Below are positions 31,234 through 40,465 of a stretch of DNA of 64,000 nt, piece after piece. The notes beneath the pieces were generated by a model. It did no database searches, was not told where the DNA came from, and worked only from the letters and a program-made list of their open reading frames with translations. How positions within the stretch are numbered: position 1 is the first letter of the stretch; every line of letters starts with the position of its first letter. The stretch lies in assembly GCA_008933735.1 (NCBI GenBank), contig WBUL01000009.1, forward strand, positions 1-64,000. The letters are read 5' to 3'. Origin of the DNA: Anaerolineae bacterium (GTDB lineage: Bacteria; Chloroflexota; Anaerolineae; Aggregatilineales; J027). The position numbers were made by a program, and so were the translations under genes.

Positions 31234-32625
31234 ATGTGGCCTACAACTTTGACCAAGTCATCATTAGAAGAATTACAGGCAAGAATTCAAGGTGCCGTCG
31301 TGCTACCGGACGACGCCAATTATGATGAAACCAGAAAAGCATGGAATTTAGCAGTTGAACAACGTCCAGCGATGATTGTGGTCGCCGAAAGTGCCTCGGA
31401 TGTAGCGGAAGCTGTGCGGTTTGCCCGCCAGGAAGAACTCAGCATTGCTGTTCAATCGACCGGGCATGGGGTTGTGCGTCCCGCGGATGATGCTTTGCTG
31501 ATCATTACTTCCAACCTGAACCGGGTTCGTATTGATCCTGAAGCCAGAACCGCCTGGATCGAAGCGGGGGTGAAGTGGGGACAGGTGCTGGAAAAAGCAC
31601 AGGAATTCGGTCTTGCACCGCTTCTGGGTTCATCTCCCGGTGTGGGCGCGGTTGGCTATACCCTCGGTGGTGGCATGGGTTGGTTAGCTCGTAAATACGG
31701 CCTGTCAACTGACAGTGTGCGCTGCTTTGAAGTTGTGACGGCAGATGGGCGGATGCTCCGTGTCAGCGATACCGAAAACAGCGATTTGTTCTGGGGTATG
31801 CGCGGGGGCGGCGGCAGTCTGGCGATTGTCATCGGTATGGAAGTGCAGCTTTATCCGGTAACCACCGTTTACGGCGGGAATCTCATTTACCCGGCGGACA
31901 TGGCGAAAGAAGTCATTACTTTCTACCGTGACTGGATTGCTGACGCGCCGGAAGAGCTTACCTCCTCCTTTGCGATCATGAATCTGCCACCCATTCCTGA
32001 CATCCCCGAATTTTTGCGCGGGAAATCGGTCGTTATGATACGTGGGTGTTACATTGGCCCGGTGGAAACAGGTGAAACCCTGATCCAGAAATGGCTGGAT
32101 TGGAAAGCCCCCATTGCCAACCTGTTCCATGCCATGCCTTTCACTGAAGTCGGAACGATCAGTAATGATCCCAAGGGCCCGGTATCCGGGATAAGCAGCG
32201 GCGCATGGGTGCGTGAGCTCACCGATGAAGCGATTGATCTCATGGTTCAATATGCCGTTTCGCGGAACGGCTCTTCACCGCTGGTTTCAACAGAAGTTCG
32301 TCATGCAGGCGGCGCGATTGCGCGAGTGGATAGAAATGCTAATGCCTACGGGAATCGAGATGCTCGCCATATCATGCAGATGATTGCGATGCTGCCTACC
32401 CCTGAAGCGCGTTCTTCCATTGAGCAGTATATTGCCCGGTTCAAAAACGAATTGCAGCCCTACCTGACGGGCGGCGTATACATGAATTTCCTGGAAGGCA
32501 AAGAATCGCGGGAACGGGTTAAGGATGGTTACCTAGAAGAAAACTTCCGCCGCCTGACCGAAATCAAGACCCAATACGACCCCGACAACTTCCTCAGTCA
32601 CAGCTTTAACATTCGTCCCAGGTAA
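31234..32625 (+). CDS. FAD-linked oxidase, berberine-bridge-enzyme type
   Basis: 463 residues: PCMH-type FAD domain (about 45-215) and a C-terminal BBE segment (YDPDNFLSHSFNIRP). His78 in QSTGHGVV is the position of the covalent 8-alpha-histidyl flavin link. The second link, a Cys in the GSSPGVGAVGYTLGGG stretch of bicovalent members, is missing, so attachment should be single. Family members oxidise sugars, alcohols or alkaloid-like compounds with oxygen. No signal peptide and no partner genes, so the substrate is unknown. ATG at 31234. Confidence 0.87.
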   Translation: MWPTTLTKSSLEELQARIQGAVVLPDDANYDETRKAWNLAVEQRPAMIVVAESASDVAEAVRFARQEELSIAVQSTGHGVVRPADDALLIITSNLNRVRIDPEARTAWIEAGVKWGQVLEKAQEFGLAPLLGSSPGVGAVGYTLGGGMGWLARKYGLSTDSVRCFEVVTADGRMLRVSDTENSDLFWGMRGGGGSLAIVIGMEVQLYPVTTVYGGNLIYPADMAKEVITFYRDWIADAPEELTSSFAIMNLPPIPDIPEFLRGKSVVMIRGCYIGPVETGETLIQKWLDWKAPIANLFHAMPFTEVGTISNDPKGPVSGISSGAWVRELTDEAIDLMVQYAVSRNGSSPLVSTEVRHAGGAIARVDRNANAYGNRDARHIMQMIAMLPTPEARSSIEQYIARFKNELQPYLTGGVYMNFLEGKESRERVKDGYLEENFRRLTEIKTQYDPDNFLSHSFNIRPR

Positions 32626-32639
32626 GGTTCCAACAAACG

Positions 32640-32670
32640 GGGCGGCCATAAACCGCCCTGTTCTCTTATT
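32640..32670 (+). terminator. Terminator between the FAD oxidase and the GT2 gene
   Basis: A 6-bp stem GGGCGG/CCGCCC with a seven-base loop (32646-32652) is followed by TGTTCTCTTATTT. The U-tract is broken. It sits between two convergent genes and may serve both. Confidence 0.5.
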
Positions 32671-34234
32671 TGAAAATTTTGCGTGTGACCCGGAACTGAA
32701 GCGGCATACTGAACATCAGCCGCGTTTGCGAATGCACCACTGGAATTGCCACACAGATGAGCGTCATAATGGTGAGCGTTGGCAGGCTGATGGCTGAGAA
32801 AAAACGCTCTGAACGAGTCATCGGTTGAGGGCGGGGCGGACGGGTCCTTACATCCACAACCCAGAAAATCAGACTCAGCGCGATCACCAGCAGAAACGAG
32901 ACTTGCAGCAGCAGAAAAATCGGCGTGCGTGTCCATTCCCCGACGGAATTTGGATGGAACAGCGCCGGAAGCTGCATTCCCGCGGAGATAATAATCGACC
33001 CCGCGCCCGCCAGCAGATTGTCATGCGCGACCCGGAATAACAGATTGAAACTGTCCCATCGGTTGACCTGTGGATTTTCCTGCATCAGGGCTACGGTATA
33101 GCCAATTTCTTTTGCGCCCCAAGCATGGCGAAGAGTCTGGTTGTAGCGCTGACGGATCGCATCCAGCAGATTCTTACCGCCTGTCGCGCTGGCGCTGAAG
33201 GGGAGGAAAATCGGCTGCAATCGCAGATCACCATCACGCTGAAAGAAAGCCTTTATATACATATGCCATTCGTCCGCAATGACATCCGGGTCCCAGTAAC
33301 CTAGACTTTCCAGCAGTTTGAGACTCAGTGAATAAGAGGACATTGGCAGGGCAGGCCACCAGGGAGCGGCCAGGTACGCCAGTTCCCAGCAGGTCGAATA
33401 ACCGTGCAGCAGACGCATCATGGGGTTAATTTGCCACACGTTGCTATGGTAACGAATAGGAGCCTGCCAGAAGGTGGAATGGCGGTTTTCACTGGTTGCA
33501 AAGAGGATGCCCAGCACTTCCATGTGGAGCGGATGCCACAGGGTATCCGCGTCCATGGTGGTGACAACAATGTGTTGAACCTCATAGCCAAGTTCATCCA
33601 CCAGATGTTTTTTGGCCTGTCTTGCAGCCCAGGCTTCGTTAGCGGATTTACACTGCATTTCGAGCTGAATGCCTCTGGGATGCACCGCCACAAAAAAATG
33701 TTTAAAAAGATGCTCGTACTCCCTGCGTAACTGTTCCCCTTTTTCGCCAGAACCGGCTTCACCGGATTCCATCGCCAGCATAATCGTCATACTGGTTTGC
33801 GCTACCGACTGCTCGGCTAATCGATTCAGGGTACGGCGCAGGGTTTCTTTTTCTTCCCTGTAATTGGGAATGATGACGAGATGATGAACTTTTTCCAGGG
33901 GGATACTGGCGGGCGTGTGTAACCGCTGATATTCCTCACACCAGTTTTTTTGTTCCCATTGTTTGATGTAACGCAGCCCTAACAAAACCGCCACGCCAGC
34001 GAACATAAAACGCGCTGTAGTGTAAACGCTGAGGAGTGCAGCGGCAACAATCATAGCGAGCGGGGCTTTTATGGCGGCAATGAAAACAAGGATCAGACTT
34101 ACCCACGCCAGACCTCCAGGGATGGCGTTGAGCCAGGGTTCAGAAAGGGACGTGGGATTGTACGCGCCCCAGCTAGACCAGCCCACGCCCAATTGATGGC
34201 TGCGGCGGCGGCTTCCATTGAATTGATAGGGCAA
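32666..34234 (-). CDS. Membrane GT2-type glycosyltransferase (cellulose-synthase-like)
   Basis: 522 residues. Two helices at about 35-85, a GT2 domain (VIIPNYREEKETLRRTL; D-x-D in VVTTMDADTLWHP; an acceptor-site Asp-Glu in DVIADEWHMYIKAF; QRYNQTLRHAWG resembling the Q-x-x-R-W motif) and three or four helices at the C-terminus. It probably polymerises or exports a beta-linked glycan or modifies a lipid; there is no BcsB-like or PilZ partner here. Start TTG at 34234 has AAAGGAGA six bases ahead. It is divergent from the OmpR-type regulator gene, 107 bases away. Confidence 0.78.
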   Translation of the reverse strand: MPYQFNGSRRRSHQLGVGWSSWGAYNPTSLSEPWLNAIPGGLAWVSLILVFIAAIKAPLAMIVAAALLSVYTTARFMFAGVAVLLGLRYIKQWEQKNWCEEYQRLHTPASIPLEKVHHLVIIPNYREEKETLRRTLNRLAEQSVAQTSMTIMLAMESGEAGSGEKGEQLRREYEHLFKHFFVAVHPRGIQLEMQCKSANEAWAARQAKKHLVDELGYEVQHIVVTTMDADTLWHPLHMEVLGILFATSENRHSTFWQAPIRYHSNVWQINPMMRLLHGYSTCWELAYLAAPWWPALPMSSYSLSLKLLESLGYWDPDVIADEWHMYIKAFFQRDGDLRLQPIFLPFSASATGGKNLLDAIRQRYNQTLRHAWGAKEIGYTVALMQENPQVNRWDSFNLLFRVAHDNLLAGAGSIIISAGMQLPALFHPNSVGEWTRTPIFLLLQVSFLLVIALSLIFWVVDVRTRPPRPQPMTRSERFFSAISLPTLTIMTLICVAIPVVHSQTRLMFSMPLQFRVTRKIFK

Positions 34235-34280
34235 GCACGGTCTCCTTTACGCTCCCCATTCTAAGAAAAGATGACCGAAA

Positions 34281-34309
34281 TTACAACACAGGGCTGTTCG
34301 TGATACAAT
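34281..34309 (+). promoter_or_regulatory. Promoter of the OmpR-type regulator gene
   Basis: TTACAA at 34281-34286 and TACAAT at 34304-34309, 17 bases apart, with TGA directly before the -10 box (extended -10). The leader to ATG 34342 is about 26 bases. Confidence 0.55.
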
Positions 34310-34341
34310 TTACGTAGAAATTCTTAAGAGAATGGGCTTAC

Positions 34342-35043
34342 ATGACTAAGATTCTCATCATCGAAGATGACCCCCGAATGCTCCGCATGTTGGAAATGGC
34401 GGTGCAGGATGAGGATTACGATGTGCTTACCGCATCAAACGGGTTAGAGGGTCTGCGTAAATTTCATAACTCACAGCCGGATTTAGTGGTGTTGGATGTC
34501 AAATTACCCATGATGGACGGGGTCACCGTCTGCCAGCGTATCCGTGAACTGTCCAATGTGCCGGTTTTGATGCTGTCCGCGACAGCGATTGCCGAAGAGG
34601 ACATCGCCAAAGGTCTGGAAATGGGAGCGGATGAATATGTCCGCAAGCCGATCGGCGCCGTCGAATTCCGCGCTCGGCTCAAAGCACTGCTGCGGCGTGC
34701 AGAAGTGAGCAGCGCTGACAAATCCTCTGCACCAGCGGGTTATTCTGATGAATACCTTAATGTTGATGTCGAATCCCGTCGTGTGTCTGTTGATGGGGTT
34801 GAACAGCGGTTGACACCAACCGAATTTAAGCTGCTGGCTACCTTCATCCGGCATCGCGGGCAGGTGCTGACCTTTCAGCAGCTTCTGGAACAGGTGTGGG
34901 GCTACGAATATACCACGGAACATCATTACCCACGTATTTACGTCAGTCATTTGCGCCGCAAAATTGAACCGGATGTCAAGAATCCAGTTTATATTCAAAA
35001 CGAGTATGGAATCGGCTATCGATTTGTCGGCAGATCAGTCTGA
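34342..35043 (+). CDS. OmpR/PhoB-family response regulator (orphan)
   Basis: 233 residues. Receiver domain with Glu8-Asp9-Asp10, phosphoacceptor Asp52 in LVVLDVKLP and Lys102 in VRKPIG; then an OmpR-type winged helix (about 140-232) with [33 protein letters not shown] and the C-terminal wing YRFVGRS. It is a complete DNA-binding regulator, but no histidine kinase is adjacent, so its partner is elsewhere or it is driven by another kinase type. The 3' end overlaps the convergent stalk-protein gene by 9 bases and there is no terminator. Confidence 0.93.
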   Translation: MTKILIIEDDPRMLRMLEMAVQDEDYDVLTASNGLEGLRKFHNSQPDLVVLDVKLPMMDGVTVCQRIRELSNVPVLMLSATAIAEEDIAKGLEMGADEYVRKPIGAVEFRARLKALLRRAEVSSADKSSAPAGYSDEYLNVDVESRRVSVDGVEQRLTPTEFKLLATFIRHRGQVLTFQQLLEQVWGYEYTTEHHYPRIYVSHLRRKIEPDVKNPVYIQNEYGIGYRFVGRSV

Positions 35044-36183
35044 GTCTTCGATGTAGTGTGGGGTTTCGTCCTCATCCGGTGGGGCAAGATTCAAAAGCTC
35101 GGCTTCAGTCATCTGCCGTCCGTTGAGCTGCTGGTACATCTCCGTGTTGGCATTCGGGTCAACCGCATACCGCCAGCGCCGCCGCCCGACTTCCCGCAAA
35201 ACCGAACGGCAGGAATCACAGCGAACGGTACGCCGCACACGAGGAATCCCCAGCGAACGATAGGGGCGTTCCTCAATGTTTAAATGTCCTTCCCCACACA
35301 CTGGGCAGCGTGTCATGATGAATCCTGTTGCGTAGCGATCCATCGCTGCCCCATTCAGGGCATAAGTAATGATGTACCCTCCGACGGCGATAAAGGCCAG
35401 AATTCCCAGCAGGAAAAATGGGCCTACACCTTCGGGATCGTCCGTTGAGCCAGCTTCCGGCTGGTTTGTCACACTGATCGGAATCGGCGTCTCTGTGGCG
35501 GTCGGTGTAATCGTGGGTGTGGGTGTGCTGGTTGCGGTTGGCGTCTCCGTCGCAGTGGGGGTTTCAGTGCTGGTTGGGGTGTAGGTCAGCGTAGGAGTGT
35601 CTGTGGCGGTTGCCGTCGAGGTTATGCTGGATGTACTGGTTAACGTCGCCGTATCCGTTACGGTGGGTGTGCTGGTTAACGTCATCGTATATGTAATCGT
35701 TACGGTGGTCGTAACTGTCGGCGTCGGGGTTTGAGTCGCCGTTGGCGTCTGGGTGAGCGTGTTTGTGTGGGTCGGGGTTGGCGTATCGGTCGGTGTCCGG
35801 GTGAGGGTGGGTGTAAGGGTATGGGTTGCCGTTGCGGTACTGGTCGCACTGGGTGTACTGGTTGCGGTTGGGGTATTCGTAGAAGTCGGTGTGCTGGTTG
35901 CGGTTGGGGTATCGGTACTGGTCAGCGTGATTGTTGGTGTTCTGGAAGCTGGAAGCGGTGTCCTGGTCGCACGCGGGATGCTGGTCGTGGCGGCTCTGGT
36001 CGGCACAGGCGAAAATGACTGGATGTTCGCAATCGTGGGCAGCCCGGTAGAAACCAGCGTTGGGCGCTGCAAAGGCGTGGGATTGCTTTCCTGTGCCCGC
36101 CCTATCGGAATCCTCAATGCCAGCAGGGTTAATCCCCAGGCTGCCAGCACAAAAAACAGCGAGAGCAAAGTCTGACGCTTCAC
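35035..36183 (-). CDS. Thr/Pro-stalk membrane protein with C-terminal zinc ribbon
   Basis: 382 residues. Signal peptide-like helix 9-28 (cleavage possible after GRA at 30), low-complexity Thr/Pro/Ser stalk 81-234, one membrane helix at 255-276 ([20 protein letters not shown]), then a basic zinc ribbon with CPVC at 293-296 and CDSC at 322-325 and an acidic tail. If the signal is cleaved, the stalk is outside and the ribbon is in the cytoplasm, giving a single-pass receptor-like layout. Function unknown. The DNA of the stalk is simple sequence, likely to vary in length. ATG start at 36183. Confidence 0.75.
   Translation of the reverse strand: MKRQTLLSLFFVLAAWGLTLLALRIPIGRAQESNPTPLQRPTLVSTGLPTIANIQSFSPVPTRAATTSIPRATRTPLPASRTPTITLTSTDTPTATSTPTSTNTPTATSTPSATSTATATHTLTPTLTRTPTDTPTPTHTNTLTQTPTATQTPTPTVTTTVTITYTMTLTSTPTVTDTATLTSTSSITSTATATDTPTLTYTPTSTETPTATETPTATSTPTPTITPTATETPIPISVTNQPEAGSTDDPEGVGPFFLLGILAFIAVGGYIITYALNGAAMDRYATGFIMTRCPVCGEGHLNIEERPYRSLGIPRVRRTVRCDSCRSVLREVGRRRWRYAVDPNANTEMYQQLNGRQMTEAELLNLAPPDEDETPHYIEDSD
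35482..35943 (-). repeat. Low-complexity Thr/Pro-coding region
   Basis: About 460 bases of degenerate short repeats encode TPTATSTPT-like sequence. Units are six to ten bases with many variants rather than one clean tandem unit. The opposite strand reads as Gly/Val-rich open frames, which are shadows. Confidence 0.85.
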
Positions 36184-36224
36184 GTCCGCAACTATAACAT
36201 GAGACTCATTTCAGCGCGACCCTA

Positions 36225-36233
36225 TGCTATAAT
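36225..36233 (+). promoter_or_regulatory. Extended -10 promoter of the formiminotransferase operon
   Basis: TGC-TATAAT is a perfect extended -10 element; no good -35 box is seen, which such promoters often lack. The leader is about 17 bases and already carries the AAGGAG ribosome site at 36245-36250. Confidence 0.65.
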
Positions 36234-36256
36234 GCTCTGGCTGTAAGGAGTTTTTT

Positions 36257-37861
36257 TTGAAGCCATTAGTTGAATGTGTCCCCAATTTCAGTGAAGGCCG
36301 CCGCCAGGATGTGATTGCGGAAATCGTTGAAGCAATGGTACGCACTGGGGGGATTTACCTTCTGGACACCACCTCCGACGCGGATCATAATCGCTGTGTG
36401 GTGACACTGGCAGGGCTGCCTGAAGAAGTAGAAAAGGCCATTTTTGCGGGCATCCGTACTGCCAGCCAATTGATTAACCTGGACGAGCATCGTGGTGTCC
36501 ACCCGCGTTTTGGGGCCGCCGATGTAATACCACTGATTCCTCTACGCGACGTGACAATGCAGGAGTGCATAGCACTGGCACATCGGTTAGGACAGCGGGT
36601 GGCCTACGAGCTTCAAATCCCTGTGTACTTTTACGAGGAAGCAGCGCTGCGACCGAATTACCGGGACTTAGCCGGCATCCGCCGCCCCTCCTTCCAGTAT
36701 GAGCAGCTGCGGGAAGTCATTGGCATTGACCCGGCCTGGATACCGGATGTTGGCCCGGCACAGTTGGGGCCAGCCGGCGCAGTGCTTATTGGAGCGCGGC
36801 CTTTTCTGATCGCCTACAATGCTTACCTCAACACCGATAATATCGAGATTGCCAAAAAAATCGCCCGTGCGATCCGTAATTCGAGCGGTGGACTGCGGCA
36901 CGTCAAGAGTTCCGGGTTTCTGGTCAACGGCAGGGCACAGGTCAGCATGAACTTGACCAACTTCGAGCGAACCCCTATTTATCGCGTGATGGAACTGCTC
37001 AAGATAGAAGCCGCTCGTTATGGTGTGGCTGTTGAATCTACAGAACTGGTCGGGCTGATCCCTGAAATGGCCCTGCTGGACAGCGCCCAGTGGTATTTGC
37101 AGCTCGAAGGATTCGACCCGAATCGAATTCTGGAACGTCGGCTTGCTCAGGCGGAGATGGAGCAGACCCCTCTTGGGGCGGAAGAACCCCCTATCCCCGA
37201 CGATGCCACCGCGCACGTGGTTTTGCCTTCCATTGATGAATATCACCGTCCGGCGGCATTTACCGAATCGGTGGCCCAATCGACCGTCACCCCTGGTGGC
37301 GGCGCAGTATCCGCCTCAGCAGGAGCGTTAGCGGCAGCACTGGCGGAAATGGTATCCGGGTTAACCATCGGCAAACGCGGCTATGAGCAGGTGGAAGGCA
37401 ATATGCAGGCCATTAAATCGACTGCGGTGGTACTGCGTTCAAAGCTGCTGGATGCGATAGAGGATGACATCGAAGCCTTCAATCATTTGATGTCTACTAT
37501 CCGTCTTCCTAAAGACGACCCTGACCGCCAGCGTGCCATTCAAAAAGCGACTCTGCACGCGGCGGAAGTCCCATTGCAGGTGGCACGGTTGTCCTATGAA
37601 GCCATCCAGCTTCTCGGACAGGCCGCCGAATTTGGCAACCACAATGCTTCGATTGATGCTGCGGTTGGCGCGCACCTCGCCATGGCAGCGATAGAAGGCT
37701 CTGCCCTGAATGTCCGTGTGAATTTAATGAGCCTCAAAGATGAAAGTCTCATCCAGCGCTATACGACCGAAATCAACCATATTGTGCGTTCTGCTCGCCA
37801 GCTTTGCCCCCAGATTATCGCAGTGGTTTCTCAGAGAACCGGTTTAAACGAGGACATCTAA
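36257..37861 (+). CDS. ftcD: Formiminotransferase-cyclodeaminase (bifunctional)
   Basis: 534 residues with both domains of the fused enzyme. The N-terminal formiminotransferase (about 1-300) moves the formimino group from formiminoglutamate to tetrahydrofolate; its catalytic His is His82 in RGVHPRFGAADV. The C-terminal cyclodeaminase (about 330-534) begins at STVTPGGGAVSASAGALAAA and releases ammonia to give methenyl-tetrahydrofolate. The TTG start follows AAGGAG by six bases. No other histidine-degradation (hut) genes are present, so its role here may be folate one-carbon recovery. It is followed after one base by an M23 peptidase gene, an unusual pairing. Confidence 0.94.
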   Translation: MKPLVECVPNFSEGRRQDVIAEIVEAMVRTGGIYLLDTTSDADHNRCVVTLAGLPEEVEKAIFAGIRTASQLINLDEHRGVHPRFGAADVIPLIPLRDVTMQECIALAHRLGQRVAYELQIPVYFYEEAALRPNYRDLAGIRRPSFQYEQLREVIGIDPAWIPDVGPAQLGPAGAVLIGARPFLIAYNAYLNTDNIEIAKKIARAIRNSSGGLRHVKSSGFLVNGRAQVSMNLTNFERTPIYRVMELLKIEAARYGVAVESTELVGLIPEMALLDSAQWYLQLEGFDPNRILERRLAQAEMEQTPLGAEEPPIPDDATAHVVLPSIDEYHRPAAFTESVAQSTVTPGGGAVSASAGALAAALAEMVSGLTIGKRGYEQVEGNMQAIKSTAVVLRSKLLDAIEDDIEAFNHLMSTIRLPKDDPDRQRAIQKATLHAAEVPLQVARLSYEAIQLLGQAAEFGNHNASIDAAVGAHLAMAAIEGSALNVRVNLMSLKDESLIQRYTTEINHIVRSARQLCPQIIAVVSQRTGLNEDI

Positions 37862-37862
37862 G

Positions 37863-38858
37863 TTGAAGGTTTTGAGTGTGTTGCTTCTCGCGGCAGCGCT
37901 TCTGATGGCTGCCGCTTTTGTTGCAAACAGTCCGGCGCTGATCGCGCAGGGCGTTACCCCGATTCCGACGGTGGCAGGTGTGCCAGGGGCACAGGTCACC
38001 TTCACATGGACTCCTTCGCCCGCCCCGCCAACCGCAATTCCGACCAATACCCCTCGTCCTTCACCCACGCCCGTTGAAAATGGGCATTTCTGGTTTGAGA
38101 GGCCGTTTATCCGCGACTTTAGCGGCAATATTCTGGATTACCCGGCGCGAGGGTATGCGTATGGATCAACAGCGGGCGGCGGGTTGAATATCCATCATGG
38201 GATTGATATTGAGAACGGCTTTGGGACACATATTCAGGCCGTTGCTGATGGCACGGTTTTTTATGCAGGGCCGGATGATACGGTCATGTTTGGTCCGCAG
38301 TTCGATTTTTACGGGAATCTGGTAGTCATCCAGCATACGGCTGCCTCACCGGACGGACGCCCGCTTTTTAGTCTGTATGGACACATATCAAGCTGGATGG
38401 TCAGTACGGGGGAGGTAGTGAAACGCGGGGATACTATTGCAGCGGTCGGTTCGGAAGGGGTAGCTTTTGGCCCGCATCTGCATTTAGAAGTTCGCATTGG
38501 TGACCCCTACAGCTACGGCAGCACCTATAACCCTGAACTCTGGGTGCGTCCCTGGGAAGGCTTCGGGGTATTCGCGGCGCATGTGGTCGATGCGGCAGGA
38601 AATCCGGTTTATGGGGTGAGGGTAGAGCTCATTGGACAGGGACGCTTTTTTTCCGGCTGGACGTATGCCAACGGCCCGGTCAACAGCGACCCCTACTGGA
38701 AAGAAAATGTCGTCATCGGCGATATGCCCGCAGGAACTTATGATCTGAAAGTTGGAGAAGCCCGCGAAGTCCTGTACAAAGGTCAGGTCACGATTCTGGA
38801 TGGCAAAGTCTCTTTTATTGAAATTCAGCTTCCCGTGATGAATGACACCGCAGGATAG
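37863..38858 (+). CDS. Exported M23-family endopeptidase
   Basis: 331 residues. Signal peptide about 1-29 (LSVLLLAAALLMAAAFVANS), a Pro/Thr linker (about 45-75), and a lysostaphin-type M23 domain with the zinc motif H-x-x-x-D in NIHHGIDIENG and H-x-H in GPHLHLEVRIG. A C-terminal carboxypeptidase-regulatory-like beta domain follows (VVDAAGNPVYGVRVELIG). It should cut peptidoglycan cross-bridges outside the membrane. The TTG start lies one base after the formiminotransferase stop, with GAGGA about twelve bases upstream in that gene. It meets the convergent amidohydrolase gene with a gap of five bases. Confidence 0.88.
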   Translation: MKVLSVLLLAAALLMAAAFVANSPALIAQGVTPIPTVAGVPGAQVTFTWTPSPAPPTAIPTNTPRPSPTPVENGHFWFERPFIRDFSGNILDYPARGYAYGSTAGGGLNIHHGIDIENGFGTHIQAVADGTVFYAGPDDTVMFGPQFDFYGNLVVIQHTAASPDGRPLFSLYGHISSWMVSTGEVVKRGDTIAAVGSEGVAFGPHLHLEVRIGDPYSYGSTYNPELWVRPWEGFGVFAAHVVDAAGNPVYGVRVELIGQGRFFSGWTYANGPVNSDPYWKENVVIGDMPAGTYDLKVGEAREVLYKGQVTILDGKVSFIEIQLPVMNDTAG

Positions 38859-38863
38859 GTTTT

Positions 38864-40465
38864 TTAGTCAAAAATTCGGTGTTTCCATACGCCGCCAACC
38901 ATTGTGCCAAGTACCTGTACATCGGGAATTTCATCCGGAAGAATTTCCAGCAGATTTTTGTCAAGCACGATTAAATCGGCTAAAAAGCCTCTGCTTAACC
39001 TGCCGCTGCGATTTTCCATTCCGGCAGCAAATGCTGGGCCAGTGGTATAGGCGTGCAGCGCCTCCTGCATGGAAATCCTGGCTTCAGGATACCATCCGTC
39101 GGGATGACCGGGATTGCGGCGGGTGACAGCAGCATACAGTCCCTGGAGCGTGTCAAAGGGGTCAATGGGGGAATCCGAACCAAACGCCAGCACCGCCCCT
39201 GCGTCCAATTGTGCCCGCCAGTGATAGCTGTATCGGGAGCGACTGCCCCAGTAGGTATCCGCCATGCGCCAGTCCGATGTGGCGTGGATTGGCTGCATAC
39301 TGGCAATGACATTCAGTTGGCCGAGACGATGAAGATCACCGGGATGAATCAATTGTACATGTTCGATGCGGTGGCGGCGGGCTGAACGCGGAATATGGCG
39401 CTGTTGTTCTTCAGCACGCACCGCTTCAAACACATCTAATACATCATGGATGGCTTTATCCCCAATCGCGTGAATGGTAGAAGCGATTCCAAGACGGCTG
39501 GCCTCGCTGACGAGTTCGTAAATTGTTTCTTTATCGGTGACCACCACCCCGTAATTGTCCGGTTCACCTTCGTAAGGAGCAATCATGGCGGCGGTGCGGG
39601 GGCCTAACGCACCATCAGCAAAGATTTTTAGCGACCCGAACCGTATCCAGTCATCTCCAAAGCCGCTGCGGATGCCAAGTTCCTGAGCGTGGTGAATCCA
39701 TTCGTGGTTAATCTGTTTGACCACGCGCAGACCCAGCAGACCGCGTTCCCGCAGTGTTTGCAGCCCGACCATACATGAGGGATCATCAAAATCATGGATC
39801 CCAATGAGACCGGTTTTCCATACTTCGGTCTGGGCTTCCAGCATCCATTCGACAAGGCGTTCTGGCGGGATGTCGGGAATATGCTGGCTGACCAGCGCCA
39901 TCGCAGAATCTTCCAGCAGAATGCCGTCCGGCGTACCGTCATCAAAGCGTTTCACTTTGCCCCCTGCCGGATCAGGGGTATATTGGTCAATCCCTGCGAG
40001 CCTTAATGCGGCGCTGTTCACCCACGCTGCATGACCGGATTTTGTGATGAAATAGGCGGGACGACCGCCTGTAATGGGGTCCAGATCCTGCGCGGTGGGA
40101 AATTCGCGTTCTTCCCAGTCATCCTGTGCCCACCCTCGTCCAAATATCCATTCGTCAGCAGGATGGGCTTGAACATAGGTGGCAATTCGTTCCAGAGCCT
40201 CAGCTTTGTTTTTTGCGTTGAACAGATTCACAGAATGGCGAGCTTTGGCAGTCGCTTCCCAGTGGATGTGTGCATCTACCATCCCCGGCATCACGAAGCG
40301 TCCAGCGAGATTGTCAAGCTGGGTATTGGAATGCGCCAGCGGTGTGATCTTGTCATCGGTGCCAGCCGCAACAATGTTCTCACCGATTATCGCCAGGGCT
40401 GTTATTTGCGGTTGATCCGGATCAAACGTCCGAATATTACCATTATAAAGGATGCGATCAATCAT
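38864..40465 (-). CDS. YtcJ-type metal-dependent amidohydrolase
   Basis: 533 residues of the amidohydrolase-3 family. The metal H-x-H is in MPGMVDAHIHWEA, a conserved His in STIHAIGDKAIHDVLD, another in RIEHVQLIHPGDL, and the metal Asp in LAFGSDSPIDPFDTL. Substrates in this group are N-substituted amides or formamides and usually cannot be predicted. ATG 40465 is chosen because it forms an ATGA overlap with the upstream M24 gene; the frame is open 14 codons further. Last gene of a four-gene operon. Confidence 0.87.
   Translation of the reverse strand: MIDRILYNGNIRTFDPDQPQITALAIIGENIVAAGTDDKITPLAHSNTQLDNLAGRFVMPGMVDAHIHWEATAKARHSVNLFNAKNKAEALERIATYVQAHPADEWIFGRGWAQDDWEEREFPTAQDLDPITGGRPAYFITKSGHAAWVNSAALRLAGIDQYTPDPAGGKVKRFDDGTPDGILLEDSAMALVSQHIPDIPPERLVEWMLEAQTEVWKTGLIGIHDFDDPSCMVGLQTLRERGLLGLRVVKQINHEWIHHAQELGIRSGFGDDWIRFGSLKIFADGALGPRTAAMIAPYEGEPDNYGVVVTDKETIYELVSEASRLGIASTIHAIGDKAIHDVLDVFEAVRAEEQQRHIPRSARRHRIEHVQLIHPGDLHRLGQLNVIASMQPIHATSDWRMADTYWGSRSRYSYHWRAQLDAGAVLAFGSDSPIDPFDTLQGLYAAVTRRNPGHPDGWYPEARISMQEALHAYTTGPAFAAGMENRSGRLSRGFLADLIVLDKNLLEILPDEIPDVQVLGTMVGGVWKHRIFD

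Noticed and set aside
35369-36175. Gly/Val/Ser-rich open frames on the plus strand opposite the Thr/Pro stalk
   Set aside because: They are antisense shadows of low-complexity codons, have no ribosome sites and vary with the repeat; the minus-strand gene explains the region.
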